From Terriglobales bacterium (lineage in GTDB: Bacteria > Acidobacteriota > Terriglobia > Terriglobales > Acidobacteriaceae), in contig DASSIZ010000060.1 of the NCBI GenBank assembly GCA_035691485.1, positions 1 to 41,821 on the forward strand: a stretch of 41,821 nt of DNA, read 5' to 3'. A program made the translations under genes and the position numbers. How positions within the stretch are numbered: the first letter of the stretch is position 1; each line of letters opens with the position of its first letter. Of this stretch, positions 16,619-26,542 are shown piece after piece. The notes beneath the pieces were generated by a model. It worked only from the letters and a program-made list of their open reading frames with translations, had not been told where the DNA came from and made no database searches.

Positions 16619-17811
16619 GCCTTTTGCCATGGTCGGTATCGGTGCCCCGCTATTGGCCGGAGGCGGCGGCGGCGGCCGAAGAGCGTCCCATTCGTCGCTG
16701 GTCGGTGCTTCATGCCTGCGATGAAGTCGGCATCACCGCAACTGTCGCCGAAGCGCAGATCGCCTCGGGTATGCGGCCCTCGATTCTGACGGCGAGGGGT
16801 TGGTATCGGCCCCTGGCTCACCAATCGGATCCCGTCTCCGCCGTTTCCCTTATTCATGAATGGCAGCAGGTGCGGCTCTGGCGGCAGCGGTTGGTCAACG
16901 AATTGGTGGAAGACTGGGCCGAGGTACTGCACGCTCACTGTTTTGCCGCCGCGATGGCGGGGCTGCGGGGCAGTGCAGCCGTCGTCTATGACCTGGCGTG
17001 TAGCCTGGGGGCCGGCATTTCCCCGAAGCCGTGTGCTTGGCTGTTGCGCTCGCTGCGGCGAGCAGAACAGTTCGCCTTGTCACGTGCAGGCGCGGTGGTC
17101 GTGCATTCGCAGGCCATGTGGACGCAGGCGATCCAGCGCGGTGTAGAAGCGCAAAATTTGTTTCTTGTGCCCGATCCGGTCGAGCCCGCCGATTTCATCG
17201 AATCCCACGACGACCGGCGCGACGCAACCATCACCTTGTTTGCGCCGGGTAATCACCACCATGAATTGCTGATCGAGGCCTTCGCGGCGCTCGTCGGCGA
17301 GATTGATAACGCGCGCCTTCTGCTCGAGGCGGATTCCGAGCGGGCCGAGTTGCTGCTCGCGCAAGCGGCTGAGGCCGGCATCGTCAGGTCAGTCGAAGTC
17401 ATCTCCGCCGCCCAGCGTGAAGGCGCATTGTCCCAAGCGGACATTGTCATTGCCTCTGCGCCTGGCGATGATTCCCCGGGCGCTACGCTGATCTCCGCGC
17501 TGCTTCACGGCCGGCCTGTACTCGCTGCCGACGTTCCGCAACATCGCGAGGTGACCCCACAAGGCCGCGGCTGCGTCTGGTACCGGAATGATGATGCGCG
17601 TGATCTCGCCGGGCGTGCCGCCTTCCTCGCCCGTAACCGTGATTTCCGCGCCGCTCTCGCCATCAGCGGCCGCGCCCACCTGCAGGCGACCCGCGGCCGC
17701 ATGGTTATTGCGCGCAAGTACGACGATGTCTACCGCCACGCCTTCCAGCGGTGGCATCGCGACACGTTGGATCCGTTGAGAAAACTGGAAATTGCGCAGG
17801 CCTGCTTTTAG
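16615..17811 (+). CDS. Glycosyltransferase, GT-B fold (family 1/4-like)
   Basis: 398 residues, start GTG 16615 overlapping the cyclase stop codon by four bases. The N-terminal half has the pattern HACDEVGIT...EVLHAHCFAAAMAG of GT4-type enzymes. The C-terminal half has VVHSQAMW, LVPDPVEPADF and a donor-site region with SPGATLISALLHGRPVLAADVPQHRE, where family 1 enzymes have the E-x7-E motif; that motif is not intact here. It likely transfers a sugar from a nucleotide donor in envelope or exopolysaccharide synthesis, with coupling to c-di-GMP as inferred from its neighbour. Acceptor unknown. Confidence 0.72.
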   Translation: MSLLPWSVSVPRYWPEAAAAAEERPIRRWSVLHACDEVGITATVAEAQIASGMRPSILTARGWYRPLAHQSDPVSAVSLIHEWQQVRLWRQRLVNELVEDWAEVLHAHCFAAAMAGLRGSAAVVYDLACSLGAGISPKPCAWLLRSLRRAEQFALSRAGAVVVHSQAMWTQAIQRGVEAQNLFLVPDPVEPADFIESHDDRRDATITLFAPGNHHHELLIEAFAALVGEIDNARLLLEADSERAELLLAQAAEAGIVRSVEVISAAQREGALSQADIVIASAPGDDSPGATLISALLHGRPVLAADVPQHREVTPQGRGCVWYRNDDARDLAGRAAFLARNRDFRAALAISGRAHLQATRGRMVIARKYDDVYRHAFQRWHRDTLDPLRKLEIAQACF

Positions 17812-17834
17812 TTCGATACAAATGAAGAATTCAT

Positions 17835-17862
17835 CGGCGCCGGACCTATGGGATTGGCGCCG
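17835..17862. terminator. Hairpin between convergent genes
   Basis: CGGCGCC (17835-17841) and GGCGCCG (17856-17862) pair across a 14-base loop in the 74-bp gap between the glycosyltransferase and aroDE ends. There is no T-run, so it is a weak terminator candidate. Confidence 0.4.
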
Positions 17863-17885
17863 CAGCTGTCTCTAGCTGCCCCTGG

Positions 17886-19451
17886 CTATCTCTTTTTGTG
17901 ATTGTTCCCGTTGCGCGCCCGCGTGGCGATGGCGGCCAGCACTTCGTTTTGCATCTCCGGAAGCGGCGCCGGCTTGCCCGTCCAGATTTCAAATTGCCGC
18001 GCGCCTTGATACACAAACATCTCCGAGCCCGGGATTACCGTCGCACCTTGCGCTCGCGCCAGGCGGGCAAAGCGCGTCTCCGCGTCCGTGTACACCATGT
18101 CCAGGACAAACTTTGCCTTGCTCTCTTTTTCGTTCAGGGGCGAGGCTTTAGGGTCGGACATGCCGACCGGCGTCGCGTTGATGATCACGTCGAAGGAGAA
18201 CTTTTTCAGGTCGCTGCGCTTCAGGACCTTGGCTTTGGCTTGGCGAGCCAGTTTTTGCGCCGGCGCGGAAGAGCGATTCAGGATGTAAACCTCGGCCCCG
18301 CGCGCCTTCACTCCGAAGACCGCGGCCCGTGCTGCGCCTCCTGCCCCCAGCACCAGCACCTTGGCGCCCGCCAGCGACATGCGCTGCTCCAAAGGCTGGA
18401 CGATGCCGGTTACGTCGGTATTGAAACCGTACAGCTTCCCGTCCTGGGCGCGCACCAGGGTGTTGCAAGCCCCGGTTTTCTGAGTCAGCGTGTCACTGTT
18501 GTCGAGATGACCGACGATCTCCTCTTTATACGGCATGGTGATGCTGAGCCCATGGATCGGGATCTCCTGCACGCATTTCAGCAGGTCGGAAACGGTTTTC
18601 GCGTGCAGCGCCAGGTAAACCGCATTCACATTTTCCCGGCGGAACGCGGCGTTCATCATCTGGGGCGACAGCGAGTGCGACACCGGGTCCCCCGCGACGC
18701 CGTAGATCCTGGTCGCCGTGTCCACCTGCTCGATGCGGTAAACATCCTGCAGCATTTTGGCCGTGATCATGCCGGGAGCCGTCTCCTCCCCGGGACTGGC
18801 GGCGGCAAAGGTCCACAAGCTCCCCGCCCGCAAACTCAGGATGCGGCTGATCAGGCCTTGCTCACCCATGCAGACACCGATTACGGAATGCGTATTGCGG
18901 GTCTGCTCCAAAAATTTCATCATCGCTACGTTGTCGGCGAGGTTGGTCGCGGTGGTAACGATCTTGTAATAGTCGGCAGAGAACTGCTGCATCTTCGCGA
19001 ATGTCGCTTCGATCTTCTTCGTGGCATGAAAATCGTGAAACGAAAGGATTAGTGACGCCCGGCCGCGCAAACGTTCCAATTCGGCCGGCTTCATCGCCGA
19101 AGCGCTTTGCAGTTCGAGGTCGATTAACTGGCAGCCGTTGGCGGCAGCCTTCGTCAGGACATCCACCTCGGCGGCCAGCGAACCGCGGAATTTCCCCCCA
19201 TTCACTGCCCGGCGACAGGTCCCGATGGCCACCGCTTCCGGGTGATAGCTGAGGAACCGGCGAATGTGCGGGAGCGCCAGGCCGGGGCTCTTCAGATAGT
19301 CTAACCTGAACTCCAGGAAGGAGTTATCCCGCACCATGGCTTCGGCCTTCTCCACCATCTCGGCCGCCGAAGCGCCCGCCACCGGCACGCAGACCCGGGG
19401 CAGCCGCAGCGGCAGGGGCCGCGGAACGAAGCTGGTGTTTGCTGCGCTCAT
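17886..19451 (-). CDS. aroDE: Bifunctional 3-dehydroquinate dehydratase / shikimate dehydrogenase
   Basis: 521 residues from ATG 19451; upstream in-frame sequence is unlike the family. Type I dehydroquinase, about 15-235: EFRLDY around 47-52, SFHDF with His139 and the Schiff-base Lys163 in YYKIVTTA. Shikimate dehydrogenase, about 245-515: GVAGDPVSHSLSP (251-263), MPYKE with catalytic Lys309, NTD with Asp345, and NADPH-binding GAGGAARA (369-376) with LNRS. Together these perform steps 3 and 4 of the shikimate pathway to aromatic amino acids. Fusion of AroD and AroE is known in plants, chlamydiae and some other bacteria. No other aro gene is nearby. Confidence 0.95.
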   Translation of the reverse strand: MSAANTSFVPRPLPLRLPRVCVPVAGASAAEMVEKAEAMVRDNSFLEFRLDYLKSPGLALPHIRRFLSYHPEAVAIGTCRRAVNGGKFRGSLAAEVDVLTKAAANGCQLIDLELQSASAMKPAELERLRGRASLILSFHDFHATKKIEATFAKMQQFSADYYKIVTTATNLADNVAMMKFLEQTRNTHSVIGVCMGEQGLISRILSLRAGSLWTFAAASPGEETAPGMITAKMLQDVYRIEQVDTATRIYGVAGDPVSHSLSPQMMNAAFRRENVNAVYLALHAKTVSDLLKCVQEIPIHGLSITMPYKEEIVGHLDNSDTLTQKTGACNTLVRAQDGKLYGFNTDVTGIVQPLEQRMSLAGAKVLVLGAGGAARAAVFGVKARGAEVYILNRSSAPAQKLARQAKAKVLKRSDLKKFSFDVIINATPVGMSDPKASPLNEKESKAKFVLDMVYTDAETRFARLARAQGATVIPGSEMFVYQGARQFEIWTGKPAPLPEMQNEVLAAIATRARNGNNHKKR

Positions 19452-19481
19452 TGCTTCTGGGCCAAACCGTCTGGGCCGAAC

Positions 19482-19525
19482 GTTATGGGCCGAAAATGTG
19501 CAGCATCTTACACATGCACCATAAC
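19482..19525. promoter_or_regulatory. Interrupted inverted repeat in divergent promoter region
   Basis: GTTATG (19482-19487) pairs with CATAAC (19520-19525), and inside it GTGCA (19498-19502) pairs with TGCAC (19515-19519). It lies 31 bp upstream of the aroDE start and 166 bp upstream of the secreted-protein start. It could be an operator or a 5'-leader stem. No known motif matched. Confidence 0.3.
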
Positions 19526-19690
19526 AGATGCAATGAGCGATTCCGCACCCGGAAATCGGTCCCTTCGCGGGCGCAGTACCGGAAGGGTAAACACGCCCGT
19601 CGTTGACCCTCGGTAAGCTGTTTGTTAGCGTTCCAGTTGAGGTACTGTCTGCGCACGTCCAGCCGTGTTTTGGCACGCGAAGGAGGCGGT

Positions 19691-20593
19691 ATGAGGATTG
19701 TGGCGTTGCTGTTGGTATTGTCAGCGCCGTGGGCTTTTTCGCAAGAACCGGCTGCGCCGGTGCATGGGAGCAGCAACCTGACCCAGCGCGTGCAGGCGCC
19801 GAGCTACTCCGACATGTATTGCTCCGGATTCATCAGCAAGCAGGGCTTTCCCGCCGCCAACTATGTCGCCGCCGGTGCGGAATCGCCGAACCAGACGCAG
19901 TTCCGGCAGACCGACGTCCTCTTCCTGGACGGAACCGGATATACCGAAGGTGCTCGCCTCTCCGTGATCCGTCCCTTGCGTGACCCGAACCGCAGCCGGG
20001 CGTATCCGACGCAGGCAGCCAGCATTGCCGCACTCGGACAGCCTTATGCTGACTTGGGTCGGGTGCGGGTGACTGCCCTCCGCGGCAAGATGGCGATCGC
20101 AGTGGTCGAGTTCAGCTGCAGTCCCATTGTTCCTGGCGACTTGGTGACCCCGTTTGAGGAGAAGCCGCCGGTTGCTTATCGCCCGAAGACGGAATTTGAG
20201 CGCTTCCCGGCGGCAGCCAGCAGCGTGACCGCCCGCATTGTCATGGCCAAGGATTTTGATTATCTCGTGGGGGCGGGGCAAAAGGTGTACATCAGCGCCG
20301 GTGCCGACAAAGGCGTGAAGGTCGGCGATTATTTCCGCGCGGTTCGTAACTACGATCCCGCGAAGATGGACGCAGTCGACGCCCTTTCTCTGAGAGTGCC
20401 GCAAAGCGAAGAGACGCAACAGTACGGCACGGAATTGAGCAAAGCGAAGTACGCCGAGCTTCCACGGCGCGCCGTGGCGGAAATGATCGTCCTCAACGTG
20501 ACCCCAACATCTTCCACGGCGTTGGTCACCTACTCGGTGGAGAACATAATCGTAGGCGACACCGTCGAGTTGGAAGGCGGCGGATCTCAGTAA
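19691..20593 (+). CDS. Secreted protein, unknown function
   Basis: 300 residues from ATG 19691, preceded by AGGAGGCGGT, which fixes the start. A signal peptide spans residues 1-18 (MRIVALLLVLSAPWAFSQ, cleavage near there). Two conserved Cys lie in the mature part (MYCSGFISKQG and EFSCSPIVPGD). A region around residues 205-225 (VGAGQKVYISAGADKGVKVG) is a small beta motif seen in flagellar FlgT-like and related periplasmic proteins. A very similar 'G..V.VGD' motif closes the protein. No enzyme motif. Followed by a strong terminator, so transcribed alone. Confidence 0.75.
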   Translation: MRIVALLLVLSAPWAFSQEPAAPVHGSSNLTQRVQAPSYSDMYCSGFISKQGFPAANYVAAGAESPNQTQFRQTDVLFLDGTGYTEGARLSVIRPLRDPNRSRAYPTQAASIAALGQPYADLGRVRVTALRGKMAIAVVEFSCSPIVPGDLVTPFEEKPPVAYRPKTEFERFPAAASSVTARIVMAKDFDYLVGAGQKVYISAGADKGVKVGDYFRAVRNYDPAKMDAVDALSLRVPQSEETQQYGTELSKAKYAELPRRAVAEMIVLNVTPTSSTALVTYSVENIIVGDTVELEGGGSQ

Positions 20594-20615
20594 GTTTTTG
20601 CCGTGTCGAATCGAG

Positions 20616-20641
20616 CGGCGCCTGCGGGCGCCGTTTTTTTT
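20616..20641 (+). terminator. Rho-independent terminator
   Basis: Stem CGGCGCC/GGCGCCG (20616-20622 and 20627-20633), TGCG loop and eight T residues (20634-20641), 22 bp after the stop of the secreted-protein gene. Confidence 0.93.
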
Positions 20642-20705
20642 GCGAAAAAGGTTTCGGAGGCTGGAAGGTTTCGGAGGTTTCCAAAAACCGTCTGCCCGCC
20701 AGCCC

Positions 20706-21950
20706 CTAGCCCATGTCTTTGTCTTTCTTTTTCCCCGGCAGCGCGGCGGGATTTTCGTGCGTGCGCTCGCGGAATGTCCCGCTCATCCCGCTGGCCAGCG
20801 AGACCGCGGATTCCCCGAACTTGTCGCGCAGACGGTCGGCCGCGGAAAGCGCCTGATGCCAACGCTGGTGCCGTTCGGCGTCCAGTAAGCCTATCTGGCC
20901 CTCGACGGTCTCCAGCGACGACGCCTGCACTCCCAGCAATCGCACTTTGCCCCCCGCGCGCCAGTTGCGTCGAAACAGGGACCGCACCTGCTCGCTGATC
21001 TCCGTGTCCAACTGCGTTGCAGTGGCCAGGGTGTGCGCCCGCGTGATGGTCGTAAAATCCTGGTAACGCAGCTTGAGTTGAATGGTGCGAGCGTGCAGCC
21101 CGGCTTCCCGCAGCCTACGCCCTACCATTTCGCTCAAGTGTGCCAGCGTGGATTCCAGCTGCGGCAGTTCTGCGGTGTCTTCGTTGAAGGTATGTTCGTG
21201 GCTGATGGACTTCGCCCCGACATCTTCTCCAATTTCGCTGTCGAACCAGCCGCCGGCATCTTCGCCACGCGCTTTGCCGGCCAGCGCCAGCCCCCACTTT
21301 CCGAACCGCTCCTCGAGCACGCCATCTTCCAGCTTTGCCAGGTCGCCGACTTTGAAAATAGACATGGCGTGCAGGTTCTGCTCCGTGACCCTGCCCACAC
21401 CCGGAATTTTTCGAATGGCGAGGGGCGACAGGAACGACGCCTCACAGCCCGGCAGCACCTGCAGCACGCCATTGCGCTTGGCCTGGTCGGACGCAACCTT
21501 GGCCACCAGTCGCGAACTGGCTATGCCGATGGAACAATTCAGCTGCGTCTTCTTCTTCATCGCGGCGTGAAGGTTGTGCGCGGCGCGCAACGGCGGGCCG
21601 TGCAATCGCTCCGTGCCGGTCATGTCGAGGTAGGCTTCGTCGATGGAAGCCATTTCCACGGCCGGCGAAAAAGTCGTCAGCACTTCCAGCACTTGGTGCG
21701 AGCACTCGCGGTACCGGTCGGGGTGGCCATCCACGAATACAGCTTCCGCGGGAAGCAGTTTGGCGGCGGTGCGCAGTGGCATCGCCGAGTGCACGCCGAA
21801 CTTGCGCGCTTCATAATTGGCCGCCGCCACCACGCCGCGCTCTTCCCGCTGCCCGCCAACTACGACCGCTTTCCCCTTCAGCGAGGGATCAAACAGTTCC
21901 TCGACCGAAACGAAGAACGCGTCCATATCGACATGGAATACGGTGCGCAC
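20706..21950 (-). CDS. dinB: DNA polymerase IV (Y-family)
   Basis: 414 residues from GTG 21950, giving MRTVFHVDMDAFFVSVE, which aligns with E. coli DinB; AGGG precedes it. A GTG 15 bases earlier (21965) is an alternative. Catalytic acidic residues: Asp8 in HVDMD and Asp104-Glu105 in SIDEAYLD. Helix-hairpin-helix IRKIPGVGRVTEQNL and a little-finger domain with SISHEHTF follow. It performs error-prone translesion synthesis. The C-terminus (ALPGKKKDKDMG) lacks the canonical clamp-binding QL[VS]LGL motif seen in E. coli; the sequence GQIGLLD around residue 365 may serve instead. The upstream gap contains a perfect 26-bp inverted repeat. Confidence 0.95.
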   Translation of the reverse strand: MRTVFHVDMDAFFVSVEELFDPSLKGKAVVVGGQREERGVVAAANYEARKFGVHSAMPLRTAAKLLPAEAVFVDGHPDRYRECSHQVLEVLTTFSPAVEMASIDEAYLDMTGTERLHGPPLRAAHNLHAAMKKKTQLNCSIGIASSRLVAKVASDQAKRNGVLQVLPGCEASFLSPLAIRKIPGVGRVTEQNLHAMSIFKVGDLAKLEDGVLEERFGKWGLALAGKARGEDAGGWFDSEIGEDVGAKSISHEHTFNEDTAELPQLESTLAHLSEMVGRRLREAGLHARTIQLKLRYQDFTTITRAHTLATATQLDTEISEQVRSLFRRNWRAGGKVRLLGVQASSLETVEGQIGLLDAERHQRWHQALSAADRLRDKFGESAVSLASGMSGTFRERTHENPAALPGKKKDKDMG

Positions 21951-21971
21951 GTTGGCCCTGAGCACAATTAT

Positions 21972-22030
21972 GAATCAAGAAGTCAGAATGAAGAATGGAC
22001 GAAGCATTCTTCATTCTGACTTCTTGATTC
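21972..22030. repeat. Perfect 26-bp inverted repeat upstream of dinB
   Basis: Left arm 21972-21997, right arm 22005-22030, 7-bp loop (GACGAAG). The arms match over all 26 bases and are AT-rich relative to their surroundings, with internal GAATGAAGAATG-type direct repetition. It fills the gap between the AMMECR1 stop codon and the dinB start. It can form an RNA hairpin or cruciform and could act as terminator, attenuator or repeat-element insertion. Confidence 0.95.
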
Positions 22031-22031
22031 T

Positions 22032-22613
22032 TCATTCCCCAAACACTTCCGCGGTGAAGGCTTCCATCACCGCACCGCGCTGCCAGGCGTCGGGCGGCGC
22101 ACCGGCCTTGAGGCAGGTTTGCTCGAGGAAAATCCGCCGGTCCCATCCGTGTTCGACCGGCACTTGCGGCAGCAGCAACCCGCGTCGCGTGCCATAGGTG
22201 AGGACCAGGCCGTGCCGCCCGATCTCGATTTCCTCGCACGCAATCGGCTGCAGCGGTGAGAGCACGCTGATCTCGATTTTAAGCAGTGGCGCTTCTTCCG
22301 GAGTTACCGGTGGAAATCGGATGTCGTGAAATGCAGCAGCCACTGCGGCTTCTGTGACCGCACGGTACAGCGGGTAGATGGGAAATACGTAGCCGACGCA
22401 ACCGCGCAGCTCGCCTTCGAGATAAAGCGTAGTGAACGCGCCCCGGTTTTCTTCCAGATGGCTGTATGGCGCCAGCGCCTTCAACTCAGTTCCGTGAAGG
22501 CTTGCTGCAATCGCCTGGTGCGCCAGCGCCAGCAGAGCGCTGCGTTCTTCCGTCGAAAATTCTGCAGGGGCGGCTGAGATGTGGGTCGCGCTGTCGCTAG
22601 GTAATTGCGACAT
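22032..22613 (-). CDS. AMMECR1-domain protein (AmrA-like)
   Basis: 193 residues from ATG 22613 (GGAGAAAG upstream; a GTG one codon earlier is possible). AMMECR1 fold with the conserved LRGCVGY motif around residues 69-75 and GLLLPQVPVEHGWDR near 145-160. In many bacteria the family is AmrA of the AMMECR1/MEMO1/radical SAM trio; MEMO1 and the radical-SAM partners are absent from this window. Function is undetermined. It overlaps the pgsA 3' end by 17 bp on the same strand, so the two are co-transcribed. Confidence 0.9.
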   Translation of the reverse strand: MSQLPSDSATHISAAPAEFSTEERSALLALAHQAIAASLHGTELKALAPYSHLEENRGAFTTLYLEGELRGCVGYVFPIYPLYRAVTEAAVAAAFHDIRFPPVTPEEAPLLKIEISVLSPLQPIACEEIEIGRHGLVLTYGTRRGLLLPQVPVEHGWDRRIFLEQTCLKAGAPPDAWQRGAVMEAFTAEVFGE

Positions 22614-23247
22614 CACGCTTTCTCCGCCGGCTCAGGATAAACGCGCGGCGCTGCCGGCGTACCACTTGCCGATCGATCTTGAACCAGAACGCGGCGAAGT
22701 AATCGACCGCTGAGACCAGCGACAGCGTCACCATGAACCAGATGCCCACCCGCGCCAGCACATCCAGCGGGAAGACGAAGCGGCCGAACTCCCATTGCAG
22801 CCAGCGGTGGTCGAGAATGCAGAGCACCACGACCACGATCTGCACCACCATCTTCACCTTGCCCAGGTCGCTGGCGTCAATGGTGAAGCCCTGTTGCGCG
22901 GCAATGGAGCGCAGCCCGCTGACCAGGAACTCGCGTCCAATGATCACCACCGCCATCCACGCCGGCACCACGCTCGGATTCAGTTGCACCAACGTGACGA
23001 ACGCGGCGGCGATCAGCAGTTTGTCCGCCAGCGGATCCAGCAGCATGCCCATGGTGGTGATCTGGTGGCGCCGCCGGGCCAGGTAGCCGTCAAGTCCGTC
23101 CGTAATTGACGCGGCAATGAATACCGCCGAGGCCAGCACTTCGCGCTCCCCGCGCACGCCCATCGCGAACCGACTGGAGGACAGGATCCAGATCAGCACC
23201 GGAACGGCGAATATGCGGGTAAGCGTAATGTAGTTCGGAAGGTTCAA
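22597..23247 (-). CDS. pgsA: CDP-diacylglycerol--glycerol-3-phosphate 3-phosphatidyltransferase
   Basis: 216 residues, start TTG 23247 giving MNLPNYITLTRI as in the family. About five membrane helices. CDP-alcohol phosphotransferase motif D-G-x2-A-R-x8-G-x3-D-x3-D is intact: DGYLARRRHQITTMGMLLDPLADK region (residues 52-75). It makes phosphatidylglycerol phosphate from CDP-diacylglycerol and sn-glycerol 3-phosphate. The gene overlaps the AMMECR1 gene. A second CDP-alcohol transferase lies at 35.5-36.1 kb. Confidence 0.92.
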   Translation of the reverse strand: MNLPNYITLTRIFAVPVLIWILSSSRFAMGVRGEREVLASAVFIAASITDGLDGYLARRRHQITTMGMLLDPLADKLLIAAAFVTLVQLNPSVVPAWMAVVIIGREFLVSGLRSIAAQQGFTIDASDLGKVKMVVQIVVVVLCILDHRWLQWEFGRFVFPLDVLARVGIWFMVTLSLVSAVDYFAAFWFKIDRQVVRRQRRAFILSRRRKRDVAIT

Positions 23248-23413
23248 TTCAATACCGCAAGCCCGTGCGTGGACGCGTCCGCGCTCTCAGTGCTCAATAG
23301 CAGCTAATCCTAGATTATGCTCCGCGCCTTGAGGCAAAGCAATGCGCAAACCAGCGGCATTCCCACAAAACAACCAGGCTAGCCAACTCCCTGGCTGATA
23401 CGCTAAATAAGGT

Positions 23414-24685
<1,272 letters not shown>

Positions 24686-24810
24686 GAACGCTCCCCCACT
24701 CGTCCGCCGGCCTTGTGAGGTGCCGCGGGCGAACGAGTATATCGCAGGCGCAGCAGCCTTAATCCTCAGGCCACGAGCGCCTAAGGTCATTGGCTGATTG
24801 CCTGTTACGC

Positions 24811-24825
24811 AGGTTACAATAACCT
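24811..24825 (+). promoter_or_regulatory. Operator-like palindrome overlapping a -10 (AGGTTA-CAA-TAACCT)
   Basis: Six-base arms (24811-24816 and 24820-24825) around CAA; the embedded TACAAT (24815-24820) may be a -10 with TTGGCT (24790-24795) 19 bases upstream. The transglutaminase-like ATG is 9 bp away. A repressor binding here would block that promoter. Regulator unknown. Confidence 0.4.
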
Positions 24826-24833
24826 TATAGTCA

Positions 24834-25997
24834 ATGCCATTGCAGCCGAGATTTCGTCTGTCCCTGGTGTCCCTGGGCCTGTTGTTGGCTATCGCCGCCG
24901 CGATTCCGTTTGCCGCCGCGCGACTTCGCGCCGATCGACCTTCGCCGCCGCCGCCCGCCGCGGTCGCCGTGGCTGCCACCCTGGATCCCGTGTACACCGT
25001 TCAAGCCGGCGTCGATGGAGAAATCTTTCCTGCTTTCGCGAATTATGCTTCGCTGCAAAAGCCGCGCGATCGCAAAGTCTCCACCGTCTCGGTGCGCATC
25101 CTGAATACCACCACGGAAGCTCTCAAGAACCGCATCACCGTCCAAATTCCCGGTTGGAGCGACCAGGAAGTTCAGATGATTCAGGTGCCTGCGGGTGAGA
25201 CTCGCACCTTCACCTTCGCCCCTACCTTCCTGCCGCAAATGTTTACCAACCGGGAGATCGTGCCCGCCACCGTGCTCGTAGTCGCCACCGATACATCCGG
25301 CCGCCGGATGTATGACGAGACCCTCCCGGTCCGCTTGCGTGCCGCCGAGGATATGTACTGGGGCCAGGGCTTCAAGTTCGCGCCGTTCATCGCCGCCTGG
25401 GTAACGCCGCACGATTCGGAAGTGGAGGAGATTCTCAGCCGTGCCAAGGAAAACATGCCCGGCCGTCGTCTTCCCGGGTACGAGCCTTGGAAGAACACCG
25501 CCGGGCAAGTTCATTCCACCTACGAGCAGGCGGCCGCCATCTATCGCGCCGTCCAGGAGCGCGGCGTCTCCTACGTGAAGAGTTCCACCACCTTCGGCCA
25601 GCACCTGGATGTCAGCGAACGAGTGCGCTTCCCTCGCGAGTCGCTGAACCGTGTTTCGGCCAACTGCATTGATGGCGCGGTCATGTATGCCTCGCTGTTT
25701 GAAAACCTGGGATTGGATCCGGTGGTCATCCTGGTGCCCGGCCATGCCTATGTTGCCGTGCGCGAAGCTTCACACTCCGATAACTATCTCTACATTGAGA
25801 CTTCGATAACCGGACGGGCGACCTTTGAGACCGCCGTGCTCAGCGCCGGCCGCGGAATCAGCCGCTTCCGCCCGGAACAGGTCCTGCGCATCTCCATCGC
25901 CCAGGCGCGCCAGCAAGGCATTTATCCCATGCCCTTGTACGGCCACGCCGGCCACAAAGCCCGCGCCGCTGCTCCGACTTCCACTGCCGCCGAGTAG
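24834..25997 (+). CDS. Transglutaminase-like exported protein
   Basis: 387 residues. One N-terminal membrane/signal segment spans about residues 8-29, then a Pro-rich stretch. A beta-rich domain follows (about 50-170), then a helical part with a transglutaminase/protease core: [15 protein letters not shown] with Cys278 and PGHAYVAV with His304. A third acidic candidate is Glu322 in YIETS. Cys-His spacing of 26 is short but typical of small transglutaminase-like folds. The enzyme may cross-link or hydrolyse peptide bonds in the envelope; activity is not shown by sequence alone. Divergent from gdhA. Confidence 0.7.
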   Translation: MPLQPRFRLSLVSLGLLLAIAAAIPFAAARLRADRPSPPPPAAVAVAATLDPVYTVQAGVDGEIFPAFANYASLQKPRDRKVSTVSVRILNTTTEALKNRITVQIPGWSDQEVQMIQVPAGETRTFTFAPTFLPQMFTNREIVPATVLVVATDTSGRRMYDETLPVRLRAAEDMYWGQGFKFAPFIAAWVTPHDSEVEEILSRAKENMPGRRLPGYEPWKNTAGQVHSTYEQAAAIYRAVQERGVSYVKSSTTFGQHLDVSERVRFPRESLNRVSANCIDGAVMYASLFENLGLDPVVILVPGHAYVAVREASHSDNYLYIETSITGRATFETAVLSAGRGISRFRPEQVLRISIAQARQQGIYPMPLYGHAGHKARAAAPTSTAAE

Positions 25998-26150
25998 CTC
26001 GCCCACTTACCTCGTTGCTTCCCAACGGCCACCCGGCGGTTAATAATTACTAACTATGTCTGCCATCCCGCTCCCCCCACGATTCATCTGAGCCAGTGCC
26101 CGATGTCATCCTTTGCTGGCCAAAATGGCGGAAGGGTACGAGAGTAACTC

Positions 26151-26182
26151 TTGACAAGCTACCGGGTGGGTCTAAAATACCC
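26151..26182 (+). promoter_or_regulatory. Sigma-70-like promoter with overlapping GGGT-N7-ACCC palindrome
   Basis: TTGACA (26151-26156) and TAAAAT (26173-26178) are separated by 16 bases. GGGT (26168-26171) and ACCC (26179-26182) flank the -10, like a repressor operator (an Rrf2-type resemblance is only a recollection). It drives the small zinc-ribbon gene starting at 26209. Confidence 0.6.
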
Positions 26183-26208
26183 AACATTTCCGGCCTGTTT
26201 TCGGATAT

Positions 26209-26412
26209 ATGAACTCGAACCATCCTCTACCACCCGCTAAACCTCCCCTGCCGAGCATGAGCATGGACAAGTGTGAACATCTGCGTGTGCGGATCGTGGC
26301 CCGCGAAGAGGACTCGGAATTCGTCGAGTGCCTCGAATGCGGCGACATCTTCGAAAGCAGTGAGTTTAAAGACATGGCTATCGAAGAGCGATCCACCGGC
26401 ACGGACGCCTAA
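26209..26412 (+). CDS. Small zinc-ribbon-like protein, hypothetical
   Basis: 67 residues. Metal-ligand pattern C-x-H (CEHL, Cys22-His24) and C-x2-C (CLECG, Cys41 and Cys44), separated by an acidic REEDSEFVE stretch, as in small zinc ribbons. ATG 26209 has no strong Shine-Dalgarno; internal ATGs at 26257 and 26263 (MSMDKCEH) are alternatives and would remove a Pro-rich leader. The promoter at 26151 supports transcription. Function unknown. Confidence 0.6.
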   Translation: MNSNHPLPPAKPPLPSMSMDKCEHLRVRIVAREEDSEFVECLECGDIFESSEFKDMAIEERSTGTDA

Positions 26413-26506
26413 GAGCACTCCCTCCAGCCAGCCTTGTTCGCCAAGCCCGCGTAGCAGTGTCTTCCCGGGACGGGCGGCGCCATGTCGCGCCCTTCGAATA
26501 AATTGC

Positions 26507-26536
26507 TTGACTCATGCAAGTTGTTTGGCGTACCCT
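26507..26536 (+). promoter_or_regulatory. Promoter of the MarR-arsM operon, possibly leaderless
   Basis: TTGACT (26507-26512), 18-bp spacer and TACCCT (26531-26536). The expected start of transcription is close to the GTG at 26543, so the mRNA may have almost no leader. CTTG-N7-CAAG (26506-26520) overlaps the -35 and may be the MarR site. Confidence 0.45.
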
Positions 26537-26542
26537 GCGTTT

